In this document: piece by piece, positions 35,404-43,598 of the stretch | How the letters are laid out: the number at the start of each line of letters is the position of its first letter | Numbering within the stretch: the stretch's first letter is position 1 | Origin: Catellatospora citrea | GTDB taxonomy: Bacteria; Actinomycetota; Actinomycetes; Mycobacteriales; Micromonosporaceae | DNA: 64,000 nucleotides | Direction of reading: 5' to 3' | NCBI RefSeq assembly: GCF_003610235.1 | Contig: NZ_RAPR01000001.1 | Location: 868,001 to 932,000, forward strand | Notes under the pieces: generated by a model | What the model was told of the DNA's origin: nothing | The model's database searches: none | Seen by the model: only the letters and a program-made list of their open reading frames with translations | Program-made: the position numbers and the translations under genes

Positions 35404-36471
35404 TCAGCGCGACGCCGACACCCGCACCGGGTGCTCGGCCAGTTCCACCTGCACGGCGGCACCGGGGCCCAGGCCCGAGGCCTGGCGGGTGGCGAGGTCG
35501 GCCTTGATCCCGACGCCGCCCGGCAGCTCGACGAACAGCCGGGTGGTCGGCCCGAGGAACGACACCGTCACCACTCGCGCCGGCCCGTCGGCGTCCGCGC
35601 TGACCCGCACGTCCTCCGGCCGGATCAGCACGTCCACCGCGGCGTCCCCGGGCACCTCGCCGATGACCGGCAGCTGCTGCCCGGCGACCTCGACCCGGCC
35701 CGAGCCGGTGAGCCGGCCGGGGATCCGGTTCATGGTGCCGACGAACTCGGCCACGAACGCGGTCGCCGGGTGGTGGTACAGCTCGATGGGGGTGGCGCAC
35801 TGCTCCAGCCGCCCGTCACGCAGCACCGCGACCCGGTCGGCCATGGACAGCGCCTCCTCCTGGTCGTGCGTCACGAAGATCGTCGTGATGCCCAGGTTCT
35901 TCTGCAGCCGGGAGATCTCCTCCCGCAGGGTGAGCCGCACCTGCGCGTCCAGCGCCGACAGCGGCTCGTCCAGCAGCAGCACCCGCGGCTGCAACGCCAG
36001 CGCCCGGGCCAGCGCGACCCGCTGCTGCTGGCCGCCGGAGAGCTGGTGCGGGAACCGGTCGCCCTGGGTGGGCAGGCCGACCATCGCCAGCAGCTCGTCG
36101 GCGCGGGCGCGGCGGGTCGCCGCGTCGACCTTGCGGATGCGCGGCCCGAACGCGACGTTGTCGCGCGCGGACAGGTTCGGGAACAGGCTGTACGACTGGA
36201 ACACCATGCCCGCGTCGCGCTTGTTGGCGGGCACCCCGACGATGTCGACGCCGTCGACGAGCACCTGACCCGAGTCCGGGTGGTCGAAGCCGGCGACCAT
36301 CCGCAGCGCGGTCGTCTTGCCGCAGCCCGACGGGCCGAGCAGAGCCAGCAGCTCGCCGGGCGCGACGGTCAGGTCGAGACCGTCCAGTGCCACGGTGCTG
36401 CCGAACGTCCGGCGCAGGGCCCGGAACTCGACGCCGGCGCCCGGCTTCGTCTGCGTGATGGTCATGGTCAT
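35404..36471 (-). CDS. Phosphonate-type ABC transporter ATP-binding protein (PhnT-like)
   Basis: A 355-residue ABC ATPase: Walker A GPSGCGKTTALRM, Q-loop FQSYSLFPNLSARDNVAF, signature LSGGQQQRVALARAL, Walker B LLLDEPLSALD, H-loop VTHDQEEAL, followed by a TOBE-type regulatory domain (VLIRPEDVRVSAD). It belongs to the iron/2-aminoethylphosphonate importer group (CUT1/FbpC-PhnT-like). Last gene of the transporter set; ATG 36471 overlaps the permease stop (ATGA). Substrate call comes from the neighbouring phosphonatase-like and FAD oxidase genes. Confidence 0.88.
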   Translation of the reverse strand: MTMTITQTKPGAGVEFRALRRTFGSTVALDGLDLTVAPGELLALLGPSGCGKTTALRMVAGFDHPDSGQVLVDGVDIVGVPANKRDAGMVFQSYSLFPNLSARDNVAFGPRIRKVDAATRRARADELLAMVGLPTQGDRFPHQLSGGQQQRVALARALALQPRVLLLDEPLSALDAQVRLTLREEISRLQKNLGITTIFVTHDQEEALSMADRVAVLRDGRLEQCATPIELYHHPATAFVAEFVGTMNRIPGRLTGSGRVEVAGQQLPVIGEVPGDAAVDVLIRPEDVRVSADADGPARVVTVSFLGPTTRLFVELPGGVGIKADLATRQASGLGPGAAVQVELAEHPVRVSASR

Positions 36472-37292
36472 TCCTCGCTCGCGGTTTTGGCCCGGGTGCC
36501 CGCGCTCGACAGCGCCAGCAGCAGCAACCAGGTGATCAGGAGGCTGAGCAGCGACACCGCGACCGACAGCCGCGCCTCGCTGCCGCTGACCTTGACGATC
36601 CACACCGGGAACGTCTCGAAGGTCAGGATCCGGGCGATGGTGTACTCCCCCAGCACCAGCGCCAGCGTCAGGAACGCCGCCCCGGCCAGTGAGCTGCGCA
36701 GGTTGGGCAGCAGCACCCGGACGAGCACCTGCCACCAGCTCGCCCCGCAGTTGCGGGCGGCCTCGGTCAGGGTCGGCACATCGATGGCGCGCAGCCCCGA
36801 GTCGAGGGACCGGAACACGAACGGCAGCGCCAGCACGGTGTACGACAGCACCAGCGCGACCGGGAAGCGTTCGTCCTGCACGGCCAGGAAGGTCTGGTAG
36901 AGCGGGGTGTCGGACAGCCGGTCGGGGCCGAGTCGCAGGATGGACCCGATCCCGGCGACGAACGCGATGGGGGGCACCACCAGCGGCAGGGTGCACAGCA
37001 CCTCGATGACGCTGCCGAGCCGCCCCGGCCGCAGCCGCACCGCGACCATGGCGGGCACCACGAGGGCCAGCACCAGCACGATCGTGGCGACGGCCAGCAG
37101 CAGGGACAGCCCGAGGCCGTCGGTGAAGCCGGGCGCGCCGAGGATGTCGGCGTACGCCTGGCCGGTCAGGCCCTGTCCGGGCACGTCGACGGTGAACACG
37201 AACGACGCCACCAGCGGGGCGGCGAAGTAGAGCCCGAACAGGGCGAGGACGAGGCCGTGCCAGACGCGGGTCCGGCGGGTCAGCGCAGCCAT
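36468..37292 (-). CDS. Phosphonate-type ABC transporter permease (PhnV-like)
   Basis: A 274-residue permease with six predicted helices and the EAA loop LTEAARNCGASWWQVLVRVLLP, which docks to the ATPase. It pairs with the preceding 306-residue permease as a heterodimer, as in PhnUV. It overlaps the upstream permease by 13 nt and the ATPase by 4 nt. The C-terminal half has FETFPVWIVKVSGSEARLSVAV as seen in the putative 2-aminoethylphosphonate permeases. Confidence 0.86.
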   Translation of the reverse strand: MAALTRRTRVWHGLVLALFGLYFAAPLVASFVFTVDVPGQGLTGQAYADILGAPGFTDGLGLSLLLAVATIVLVLALVVPAMVAVRLRPGRLGSVIEVLCTLPLVVPPIAFVAGIGSILRLGPDRLSDTPLYQTFLAVQDERFPVALVLSYTVLALPFVFRSLDSGLRAIDVPTLTEAARNCGASWWQVLVRVLLPNLRSSLAGAAFLTLALVLGEYTIARILTFETFPVWIVKVSGSEARLSVAVSLLSLLITWLLLLALSSAGTRAKTASEE

Positions 37293-38200
37293 CGGGCGCT
37301 CCGTCGTTGCAGGGGCAGGTAGACGGCCATGACCAGCCCGGCCACGATCACCATGTCCAGGGCCAGCGCGGACGCGACGCCCTCCTGGCCGATCAGGACA
37401 TTGCCCGACAGCGCGTCGGCGATCTGCAGCGTGACGAGCGGCAGCACGCTGCCGACCATGGCCGCGGCGGTGGCGTACGCGGCGAACGCGGTGCCGAACA
37501 GCAGCACGAAGCCGCCGAGCAGCGACGGGCCGAGCACGGGCAGGCCGATCAGGCGCCAGAACTGCCAGCCGGTGGCGCCGCAGTTGGCCGCGGCCTCGCG
37601 CCACTGCGGGCGCAGCCCGTCCAGCGCCGGGGCGATGACCAGGACCATCAGCGGGATGAGGAAGTACAGGTAGACCACAGCCAGTCCGGCCGGGGTGTAG
37701 AGGCTCCAGCCGGCCTCGGTGAGGTTCAGCAGTTCGGTCATCACGCCCGAGATGCCCAGGGTGGCGATGAACGCGAAGGCCAGTGGCACGCCGCCGAAGT
37801 TGGCCAGCACGCCGGACGCGGTGACGACGAGGTTGCGCAGGCCGGGCAGGCGGCTGGCGACGACGGCCTGGGCCAGCAGCGTGCCGAGCACCACGCCGAG
37901 CGCGGCGGTGATCAGCGACAGGTTGATGCTGCTGGTGAGCGCGTCGAGGTAGGCGCCCTGCACGGACCTGGTCAGGTTGTCGGCGGTCAGCGTGGTCGTG
38001 TCGGTGGCGCGGTCGGTGACGGTGACCGCGCCGACGCCGACCGCCACCATCGGCAGCCCGAAGAAGACGGTGACGAACACCAGCAGCGGCAGTGCCGCCA
38101 GGGTGGCGGAGCTGCGGCGGGGGCGGGCCCCCGCCCGGCCGGACACCGCGGGGGCGGTGTCGGGCACGGACGGGGACACGGTCGTGGCGACGGTCGGCAT
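37280..38200 (-). CDS. Phosphonate-type ABC transporter permease (PhnU-like)
   Basis: A 306-residue permease with about six helices after a cytoplasmic Thr/Pro/Arg-rich leader of 30 residues. The EAA motif reads WREAAANCGATGWQFWRLIGLP. ATG 38200 follows the binding-protein stop after 3 bp. Together with the next permease it forms the membrane channel for the substrate delivered by the lipoprotein. Confidence 0.86.
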   Translation of the reverse strand: MPTVATTVSPSVPDTAPAVSGRAGARPRRSSATLAALPLLVFVTVFFGLPMVAVGVGAVTVTDRATDTTTLTADNLTRSVQGAYLDALTSSINLSLITAALGVVLGTLLAQAVVASRLPGLRNLVVTASGVLANFGGVPLAFAFIATLGISGVMTELLNLTEAGWSLYTPAGLAVVYLYFLIPLMVLVIAPALDGLRPQWREAAANCGATGWQFWRLIGLPVLGPSLLGGFVLLFGTAFAAYATAAAMVGSVLPLVTLQIADALSGNVLIGQEGVASALALDMVIVAGLVMAVYLPLQRRSARWLR

Positions 38201-38203
38201 CGG

Positions 38204-39367
38204 TCAGCCGGCCAGGGCCTTGGCCCAGTTGGCGACCAGGTCGGCCTTGGCCTTGTCGTTCTGCGCGGGGGTCGGGAAGCTCGGCTCGCCGTCGACCTTG
38301 GGCAGCGCGGCGACCAGGTCGGCCTGCGCCGAACCGTCAGTGATCATGCCGGGCAGCAGGACGGGGCGGGCGAAGCCCTTCAGCCACAGGTTCTGGCCCT
38401 CGGCGCTGTAGAGGAACTCCTCCCACAGCCGCGCGGCGGCGGGGTGCGGCGCGTCGAGGTTGATGGCCTGCGAGTAGAAGTTGGCGTACTTGCCGTCGGC
38501 GGGGATGGCGACCTTCCAGTCGATGCCCTTGGCGGCGAACTGCTTGGCGTAGCCGGCGTTGAGGTAGTCCCAGTCCAGGCTGATCGGGGTCTCACCCTTC
38601 TCGACCGTGGCCGGGGTGGACTCGACGGGGATGAAGTTGCCGGACTTGTGCAGCGCGGCGAAGAAGTCGATGCCGGGCTGGATGTTGTCGAACGAGCCAC
38701 CGTTGGCCAGCGCTGCGGCGTACACCGCGGCGATCGCCGAACCGGACTTGGTCGGGTTGCCGTTGAGGGCGACCTTGCCCTTGTACTCGGGCTTCTTCAG
38801 GTCGGCGAAGGTCTGCGGGCAGACCGCGATGCGCTTGGCGTCGCAGCCGATCGAGACGTAGCCGCCGTAGTCGTTGAACCAGCGGCCTTCGGCGTCCTTC
38901 TGCGAGGCCGGGATCTTGTCCCACGCGGCGACCTTGTACGGCGCGAACAGGCCCTCCTGCGCGCCGCTGATGGCGAACGCGACGCCGAGGTCGAGCACGT
39001 CGGGGGCGCGGTCCTGGCCCTTGAGGGTCTTCACCGCGGTGATCTCGTCGGAGCTGGACCCGTCCGGGTTGTCGCTGTTGACCTTGATGCCGTACTTCTT
39101 GCTGAAGGTGTCGATGATCTCGCCGTAGTTGGCCCAGTCCGGCGGCAGCGTGATGACGTTGAGCTGGCCCTCCTTCTTGGCGGCGGCGATCAGGCCGTCC
39201 ATGCCGCCGAAGTCGGCGAGCGAGACGGCCTTGTCGGCGGCGACGCCGGCGGGGGTGGTGGGCGCCTCCTCCTTCGCGCCGCACGCGGCGGCGGCCAGGG
39301 CGGTGGTCAAGGACAGCGCCAGGACGGCGGCCACGCGGCCGGTCCGGCGGGAGAATACGGAGTGCAT
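38204..39367 (-). CDS. Phosphonate ABC transporter substrate-binding lipoprotein (PhnS-like)
   Basis: A 387-residue extracellular solute-binding protein. Signal peptide with lipobox AAAAC (Cys near residue 29). The mature start EGQLNVITLPPDWANYGEIIDTFSKKYGIKV and NPDGSSSDEI are those of family-1/Fe-type binding proteins, as in the putative 2-aminoethylphosphonate-binding proteins. ATG 39367 follows GGGAGACC. A 191-bp gap separates it from the upstream hydrolase gene, so it may have its own promoter in addition to read-through. Confidence 0.87.
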   Translation of the reverse strand: MHSVFSRRTGRVAAVLALSLTTALAAAACGAKEEAPTTPAGVAADKAVSLADFGGMDGLIAAAKKEGQLNVITLPPDWANYGEIIDTFSKKYGIKVNSDNPDGSSSDEITAVKTLKGQDRAPDVLDLGVAFAISGAQEGLFAPYKVAAWDKIPASQKDAEGRWFNDYGGYVSIGCDAKRIAVCPQTFADLKKPEYKGKVALNGNPTKSGSAIAAVYAAALANGGSFDNIQPGIDFFAALHKSGNFIPVESTPATVEKGETPISLDWDYLNAGYAKQFAAKGIDWKVAIPADGKYANFYSQAINLDAPHPAAARLWEEFLYSAEGQNLWLKGFARPVLLPGMITDGSAQADLVAALPKVDGEPSFPTPAQNDKAKADLVANWAKALAG

Positions 39368-39558
39368 CTGCTGGTCTCCCAGGTGTGTCGGGTGTGCAGG
39401 CGAGCCCAGTAGGCACGCCGGGGGTGTCGGTGAGCTGAACTGCGTGACATCAATCGGCCGCGCCGGACTGAACAAGGCAGGCAACGTGCACGGATCGTGT
39501 GCGAGATCACCTGCCGCGCGGCTCCCGGCGACGGCGCGGGGCCGCCGGGAACCGCCGG

Positions 39559-40260
39559 TCATGGCTGCCCGAGCAGCGCGGGCAGTTCGGCCACGGCGGC
39601 CAGTAGGTGGGTCGCGCCCGCGGCGGCCAGGTCCGCGCGGCCGTGCGCGCCGCCGAGCACCCCGGCGACGACACCCGCCCCGGCGCGTACGCCGCAGCCG
39701 ATGTCGTTGACGCTGTCGCCGGCCACCACGATCGCGCGCACGTCGTCCACGCCCAGGCGCAGCGCCGCGTGCAGCACCAGGTCCGGGTACGGCCGGCCGC
39801 GCAGCCCGTCGCCGGGCACCAGGGCCAGATCGACCAGGTCACGCCAGCCCAGGGCGTCGATGATCGCGTCCTGGGTGGGCCGGGCGAACCCGGTCGTGAG
39901 CACGACCGCGACACCGGCCTCGCGCAGTGCGGCGATCGCCTCAGCGGCCCCGGGCAGGGCGCTGACCTCGCCCGCGCCGACCAGGTCGGCATAGGCCTGC
40001 TCGAATGCGGCATTGGCGCGCTGGGCGGCCGCCTCGTCGCCGTCGAAGATCTCCCGGAACACCACGATCTTCGACATGCCCATGGTGCGGCGCACCACGG
40101 TCAGCCCGGCGGCGTGCCCGCTGGTGCCGGGCTCGACGCCCTGCGCGGCCAGGGCCACCGAGGCGGACCGTTCGACCAGGCCGCCGTCGCTGACGGTGGT
40201 GCCGGCCATGTCCAGGCAGGCCAGCCGAAGTCGGGGCAGTTCGGTCCAGGGGTGGTTCAC
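39559..40260 (-). CDS. Phosphonatase-like HAD hydrolase
   Basis: A 233-residue HAD-family hydrolase. Nucleophile motif I LDMAGTT with D17 (the DxAGT form of phosphonatases, not DxDGT), motif II near VVLTTGF, motif III/IV GDGLRGRPYPD and AGDSVNDI. The cap has MGMSK with K64 at the position of the Schiff-base lysine of PhnX (MGxxK), while the following His of PhnX is replaced by Phe. It resembles the phosphonatase-like proteins found beside FAD oxidases in phosphonate clusters, and would split phosphonoacetaldehyde to acetaldehyde and phosphate. Coupled to the FAD oxidase by ATGA. Confidence 0.85.
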   Translation of the reverse strand: MNHPWTELPRLRLACLDMAGTTVSDGGLVERSASVALAAQGVEPGTSGHAAGLTVVRRTMGMSKIVVFREIFDGDEAAAQRANAAFEQAYADLVGAGEVSALPGAAEAIAALREAGVAVVLTTGFARPTQDAIIDALGWRDLVDLALVPGDGLRGRPYPDLVLHAALRLGVDDVRAIVVAGDSVNDIGCGVRAGAGVVAGVLGGAHGRADLAAAGATHLLAAVAELPALLGQP

Positions 40261-41354
40261 GCGAAGGTCTCCTCTGCGATCGCCGGGGACAGGGTCATGC
40301 CCCGGCCGCCCGGTCCGGTCACGATGGTCACGCCCGGCGCGGCCTGCGCCCGGTGGTAGATGGCGTCGTCGGTGGCCTGCGAGTACACGCCCGCCCAGCG
40401 GCGCACGGTCGGCGGCAGCGCCCGCCCGAGCAGCTGCTCGGCGACGGCCCGCACGTAGTCGTAGTACTGCTCGTCGACGTCGAAGGCGAACGGCTCGGCG
40501 TACTCGTGGGTGTCGCCGATGGTCAGGCTGCCGTCGAGGCGCTGCACGAGCAGGAGCTGCATCTTTCCGGCCGCGGCGACCGGGGCCTGCGGCGGCAGCG
40601 CGGCGAGCGCGGGCGTCTGCCAGGCCGGGTAGTAGCGCAGCGAGTCACCGTCGGCCAGCGACGTGGTCAGCGGCTCGTCGAGCGGCGCGGTCTGCATCAT
40701 CTGCAGGCGCACCCGCCGCAGCGGCGCGGCCGACAGGTGTGCGCCGGACAGTCCGGTGTGGGCCGCCCCGGTGCACTGCACGACGAGGTCGGCGTCGTGG
40801 CGTACGCCCAGGTGGTCGACGACCGACGGTCCGCCGGACAGCTCGCGGACCTCCCGGCCGGGCAGCCACCGGTAGCGGCCGGTGGCCGCGAGCGAGTCGC
40901 GCAGCGCCTGCGGCACCTGCCGCGACTCCACGGCCGCGTCGCGCTCGCAGAGCACGGCGGCCAGCAGCTCGCCGCGCACCGCCGGGTTGACCCGCCGGGC
41001 CTCGTCCGGCTCCAGCAGTCGCAGGCCGCGCTCGGCGGCGTCGGGCCGGGCGCAGACCTCCTGCGCGACCGCCAGCTCGGCGGGGGTGCGCAGCACCGTC
41101 AGCGAGCCGTTGGCGCGGAAGCCGACGCCGGGCACGTCGCGCCCGATCTCCTCCCACAGCTGCCGGGCGGTCAGCGCCAGGTCCAGCTCGGGTCCGGTGG
41201 CCCGGCCGGAGACCCAGACCAGGCCGAAGTTGCGCACGCTCGCGCCGCGCGTCCCGGCCTCGCGTTCGAGGTGGACGACCTCGTGGCCGCGCCGGACGGC
41301 GGACCGGGCGTGCATCAGCCCCAGGATGCCGCCGCCGACGATGATCACGCGCAT
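40257..41354 (-). CDS. FAD-dependent amine oxidase of phosphonate clusters (TIGR03364-like)
   Basis: A 365-residue DAO/glycine-oxidase-fold flavoenzyme: VIIVGGGILGLMHARSAVRRGHEVVHLE at the N-terminus, SVRNFGLVWVSG (a segment typical of the phosphonate-linked subgroup), ESRQVPQAL, and GPGGRGMTLSPAIAEE near the end for flavin binding. Related enzymes (HpnW/PbfC) oxidise 2-aminoethylphosphonate or its N-methyl form to phosphonoacetaldehyde. It is the first gene of the catabolic operon; ATG 41354 follows GGAGGAC. It would replace the transaminase PhnW, which is absent here. Confidence 0.82.
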   Translation of the reverse strand: MRVIIVGGGILGLMHARSAVRRGHEVVHLEREAGTRGASVRNFGLVWVSGRATGPELDLALTARQLWEEIGRDVPGVGFRANGSLTVLRTPAELAVAQEVCARPDAAERGLRLLEPDEARRVNPAVRGELLAAVLCERDAAVESRQVPQALRDSLAATGRYRWLPGREVRELSGGPSVVDHLGVRHDADLVVQCTGAAHTGLSGAHLSAAPLRRVRLQMMQTAPLDEPLTTSLADGDSLRYYPAWQTPALAALPPQAPVAAAGKMQLLLVQRLDGSLTIGDTHEYAEPFAFDVDEQYYDYVRAVAEQLLGRALPPTVRRWAGVYSQATDDAIYHRAQAAPGVTIVTGPGGRGMTLSPAIAEETFA

Positions 41355-41373
41355 GGTGCCGTCCTCCGAAAGC

Positions 41374-41385
41374 TTGTGTAGACAA
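41374..41385. promoter_or_regulatory. GntR-type operator between divergent phosphonate genes
   Basis: TTGTGTAGACAA differs by one base from the palindrome TTGTCTAGACAA. A related half, TGTCTAG, occurs at 41475-41481 just before the gntR start. The TNGTCTAGACNA-like shape is typical of GntR/HutC regulators such as PhnF. The site is 20 bp upstream of the FAD oxidase start. Confidence 0.5.
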
Positions 41386-41500
41386 CCTCGGCGCTGACTT
41401 TCCAGGCGGACGGTTGACGGAATGTGAACACCGGTTGCTGCCAGCAAGAAGGCTGTCGCAACGGGCAGCCGTCCTGTCTAGCCCGCTTTAGGATGTGCGG

Positions 41501-42193
41501 ATGGACGTCCCGACCTACCTGGTGCTGGCCGACCGGCTCGAACACGAGCTGGCCGCCGAGCCCGCGGGCGCGCGCGTGCCGTCCGAACACGAGCTGGCCC
41601 GCCTGCACGCCGTGAACCGGCTGACCGCGCGAGCCGCGCTGGACGAGCTGGAGCAGCGGCGGGTCGTACGCCGACGGCGCGGCAGCGGCACGTTCGTCAG
41701 CCGCCGCTACGACATGACCGTCACGCCGCAATCGGCACTGAGCTGGTCACAGGTCGTCCGCGCGGCGGGCGGCAGCGCGCGGGCCGAGGTCGTCGACGGC
41801 CCCACACAGGCCTCACCCGAGGACCTGGGCAACGGCGTGGATGTGCTGGTGCTGCACCGGGTCGGCTGGGTCGACGGGCAGCGCGCGCTGTGCAAGACCA
41901 GCTGGCTCGCCACCGACCTCGTGCCCGGCCTGCATGAGGCCCTGCCCCGGCACGATTCCCTGTTCACCGCCCTGGAGCAGGCCTACGGCCTGCGCCCGCA
42001 GCGGCACGCCCTGCGCGCCGAGATCACGGCCCCGCCCCCGGCCGTACGGGAGACCCTGGACCTGCCGCGCAACACCGAGGTCGTCTGGATCGCCAGCCGC
42101 ACCGACAGCGAACGCACCGGCCGCACCGTCGAGGTCACCCACTCCTGGCTGCGCGCCGACCTGTTCCGCCTGGTGGTCGACCTGCGGCCCTGA
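41501..42193 (+). CDS. GntR/HutC-family regulator of the phosphonate genes
   Basis: A 230-residue regulator: winged helix VPSEHELARLHAVNRLTARAALDELEQRRVVRRRRGSGTFV and a UTRA ligand-binding domain (VLVLHRVGWVDGQRALCKTSWL, VEVTHSWLRADLFRLVVDL). It is divergent from the FAD oxidase operon and shares the operator region with it. PhnF-type HutC proteins control phosphonate uptake genes. ATG 41501 is preferred to GTG 41495 because AGGA lies 7 nt before it. Confidence 0.88.
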   Translation: MDVPTYLVLADRLEHELAAEPAGARVPSEHELARLHAVNRLTARAALDELEQRRVVRRRRGSGTFVSRRYDMTVTPQSALSWSQVVRAAGGSARAEVVDGPTQASPEDLGNGVDVLVLHRVGWVDGQRALCKTSWLATDLVPGLHEALPRHDSLFTALEQAYGLRPQRHALRAEITAPPPAVRETLDLPRNTEVVWIASRTDSERTGRTVEVTHSWLRADLFRLVVDLRP

Positions 42194-42218
42194 GCAGGCC
42201 GCCGCCTGCGGCACTGGC

Positions 42219-42965
42219 ATGATCGCGCCCGTGACGACACGCGTAGCCCTCATCACCGGCAGCTCCCGAGGCCTGGGCCGGACCATCGCCCGGCGGCTGG
42301 CCCGCGACGGCATGGCCGTAGCCGTCAACGGCCGCCAGGAGAAGCCCCTCGCCGAGCTGGTCGCCGAGATCCGCGCCGAAGGCGGCACCGCGGCCGCGTT
42401 CCCCGCGGACGTCACCGATGAGCAGGACGTGTCCCGGCTCGCCGAGGCGATCGCGTCGCAGCTCGGCCCGGTGGACGTGCTGGTGCTCAACGCCACCGGC
42501 CCGCAGCCCGAGGCGCGGATCGCCGACGCCGACCGGGCGGCGTTCGACGCGCAGTTGGCGTTCTTCGTACACAGTCCGGTGCTGCTCGGACGGGCGCTGA
42601 CGCCCGGCATGATCGCGCGCGGCCACGGCCGCATCGTGCACGTCGACTCGGAGGTCGCCGACCGGCCGCAGCCGGGCTGGTCGGCGTACGCCACCGCGAA
42701 GAACGCGCAGATCGGCCTCGCCCGCGCCTGGGCGCGCGAGCTGGCCCCGCACGGCATCACGGTGAACAGCGTCGCGCCCGGGTGGATCCCGGTCGAGCGG
42801 CACGCGGGGTCCTCCGTGGACGGTTACCTGGCCACGGTGCCCGCCGGGCGGATGGGCACGCCGGACGACATCGCGCACGTGGTCGCCTTCCTGGCCGGCG
42901 ACGGCGCGGGCTTCGTCACCGGGCAGCGCATCGTCGTCGACGGCGGCCGCAGCCTGCACGCGTGA
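42219..42965 (+). CDS. SDR-family oxidoreductase
   Basis: A 248-residue classical short-chain dehydrogenase: cofactor motif TGSSRGLG, NAT in place of NNAG, catalytic Ser in HVDSEVAD, Tyr-x3-Lys in SAYATAKN, and the end-loop VAPGWIPVER. Resembles 3-oxoacyl-ACP reductase-type SDRs (FabG-like). NADPH use is suggested by the Arg after the glycine loop. ATG 42219 or GTG 42231 are both possible. It lies 26 bp after the gntR gene on the same strand and could be co-transcribed, but a link to phosphonate use is not evident. Confidence 0.85.
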   Translation: MIAPVTTRVALITGSSRGLGRTIARRLARDGMAVAVNGRQEKPLAELVAEIRAEGGTAAAFPADVTDEQDVSRLAEAIASQLGPVDVLVLNATGPQPEARIADADRAAFDAQLAFFVHSPVLLGRALTPGMIARGHGRIVHVDSEVADRPQPGWSAYATAKNAQIGLARAWARELAPHGITVNSVAPGWIPVERHAGSSVDGYLATVPAGRMGTPDDIAHVVAFLAGDGAGFVTGQRIVVDGGRSLHA

Positions 42966-43088
42966 GCCCGGCCGTGTCTCCGTAACGGCACCCGGTAGCC
43001 GGATTTGTCATAAAATCCGGTGATGTGGCCGCCGCGCGGACCGCTGCGCCGACCGGGTGCGCGGGCGGCGGGGGCACCGGGAGGCGAC

Positions 43089-43595
43089 ATGGCTGCCACG
43101 GCCTCGACCGCCGCGGGCTCGACGCACGAACTCGACCTGGCGTGCACGGTCAACGGCGAGCCGGTGCGACTGCGTGTCGACACCCGCGAGTCGCTGCTCG
43201 ACGTGCTGCGCGAGCGGCTCGGCGTGACCGGCCCGAAGAAGGGCTGCGACCACGGGCAGTGCGGCGCGTGCACGGTGCACCTCGACGGCCGCCGGGTGGT
43301 GTCCTGCCTGACGCCCGCGGTGCAGGTGACCGGCGCGGACGTGACCACGGTCGAGGGCGTGGCCGGGCCCGGCGGCGAGCTGCACCCGCTGCAGCAGGCG
43401 TTCATCGACCACGATGCGCTGCAGTGCGGCTACTGCACCCCCGGCCAGCTCATGTCCGGGCTGGCCTGCCTGGCCGAAGGGCACGCCGAGGACGACGACG
43501 AGGTGCGCGAGTACATGAGCGGCAACCTGTGCCGGTGCGGGGCGTACGCGGGCATCGTCGCCGCGGTGCGGGCCGTCGCCGAGCAGGGGCGCTGA
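43089..43595 (+). CDS. Aldehyde oxidoreductase 2Fe-2S subunit (PaoA-like)
   Basis: A 168-residue ferredoxin-like subunit of the xanthine oxidase family. First cluster: C53, C58, C61, C73; second cluster: C113, C116, C148, C150. It passes electrons from the molybdenum centre to FAD. ATG 43089 is chosen for GGGAGGCGAC just upstream; an earlier start would add an Arg/Pro-rich stretch but no Tat signal, so the complex is probably cytoplasmic, unlike periplasmic E. coli PaoA. First gene of three. Confidence 0.9.
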   Translation: MAATASTAAGSTHELDLACTVNGEPVRLRVDTRESLLDVLRERLGVTGPKKGCDHGQCGACTVHLDGRRVVSCLTPAVQVTGADVTTVEGVAGPGGELHPLQQAFIDHDALQCGYCTPGQLMSGLACLAEGHAEDDDEVREYMSGNLCRCGAYAGIVAAVRAVAEQGR

Positions 43596-43598
43596 GGC

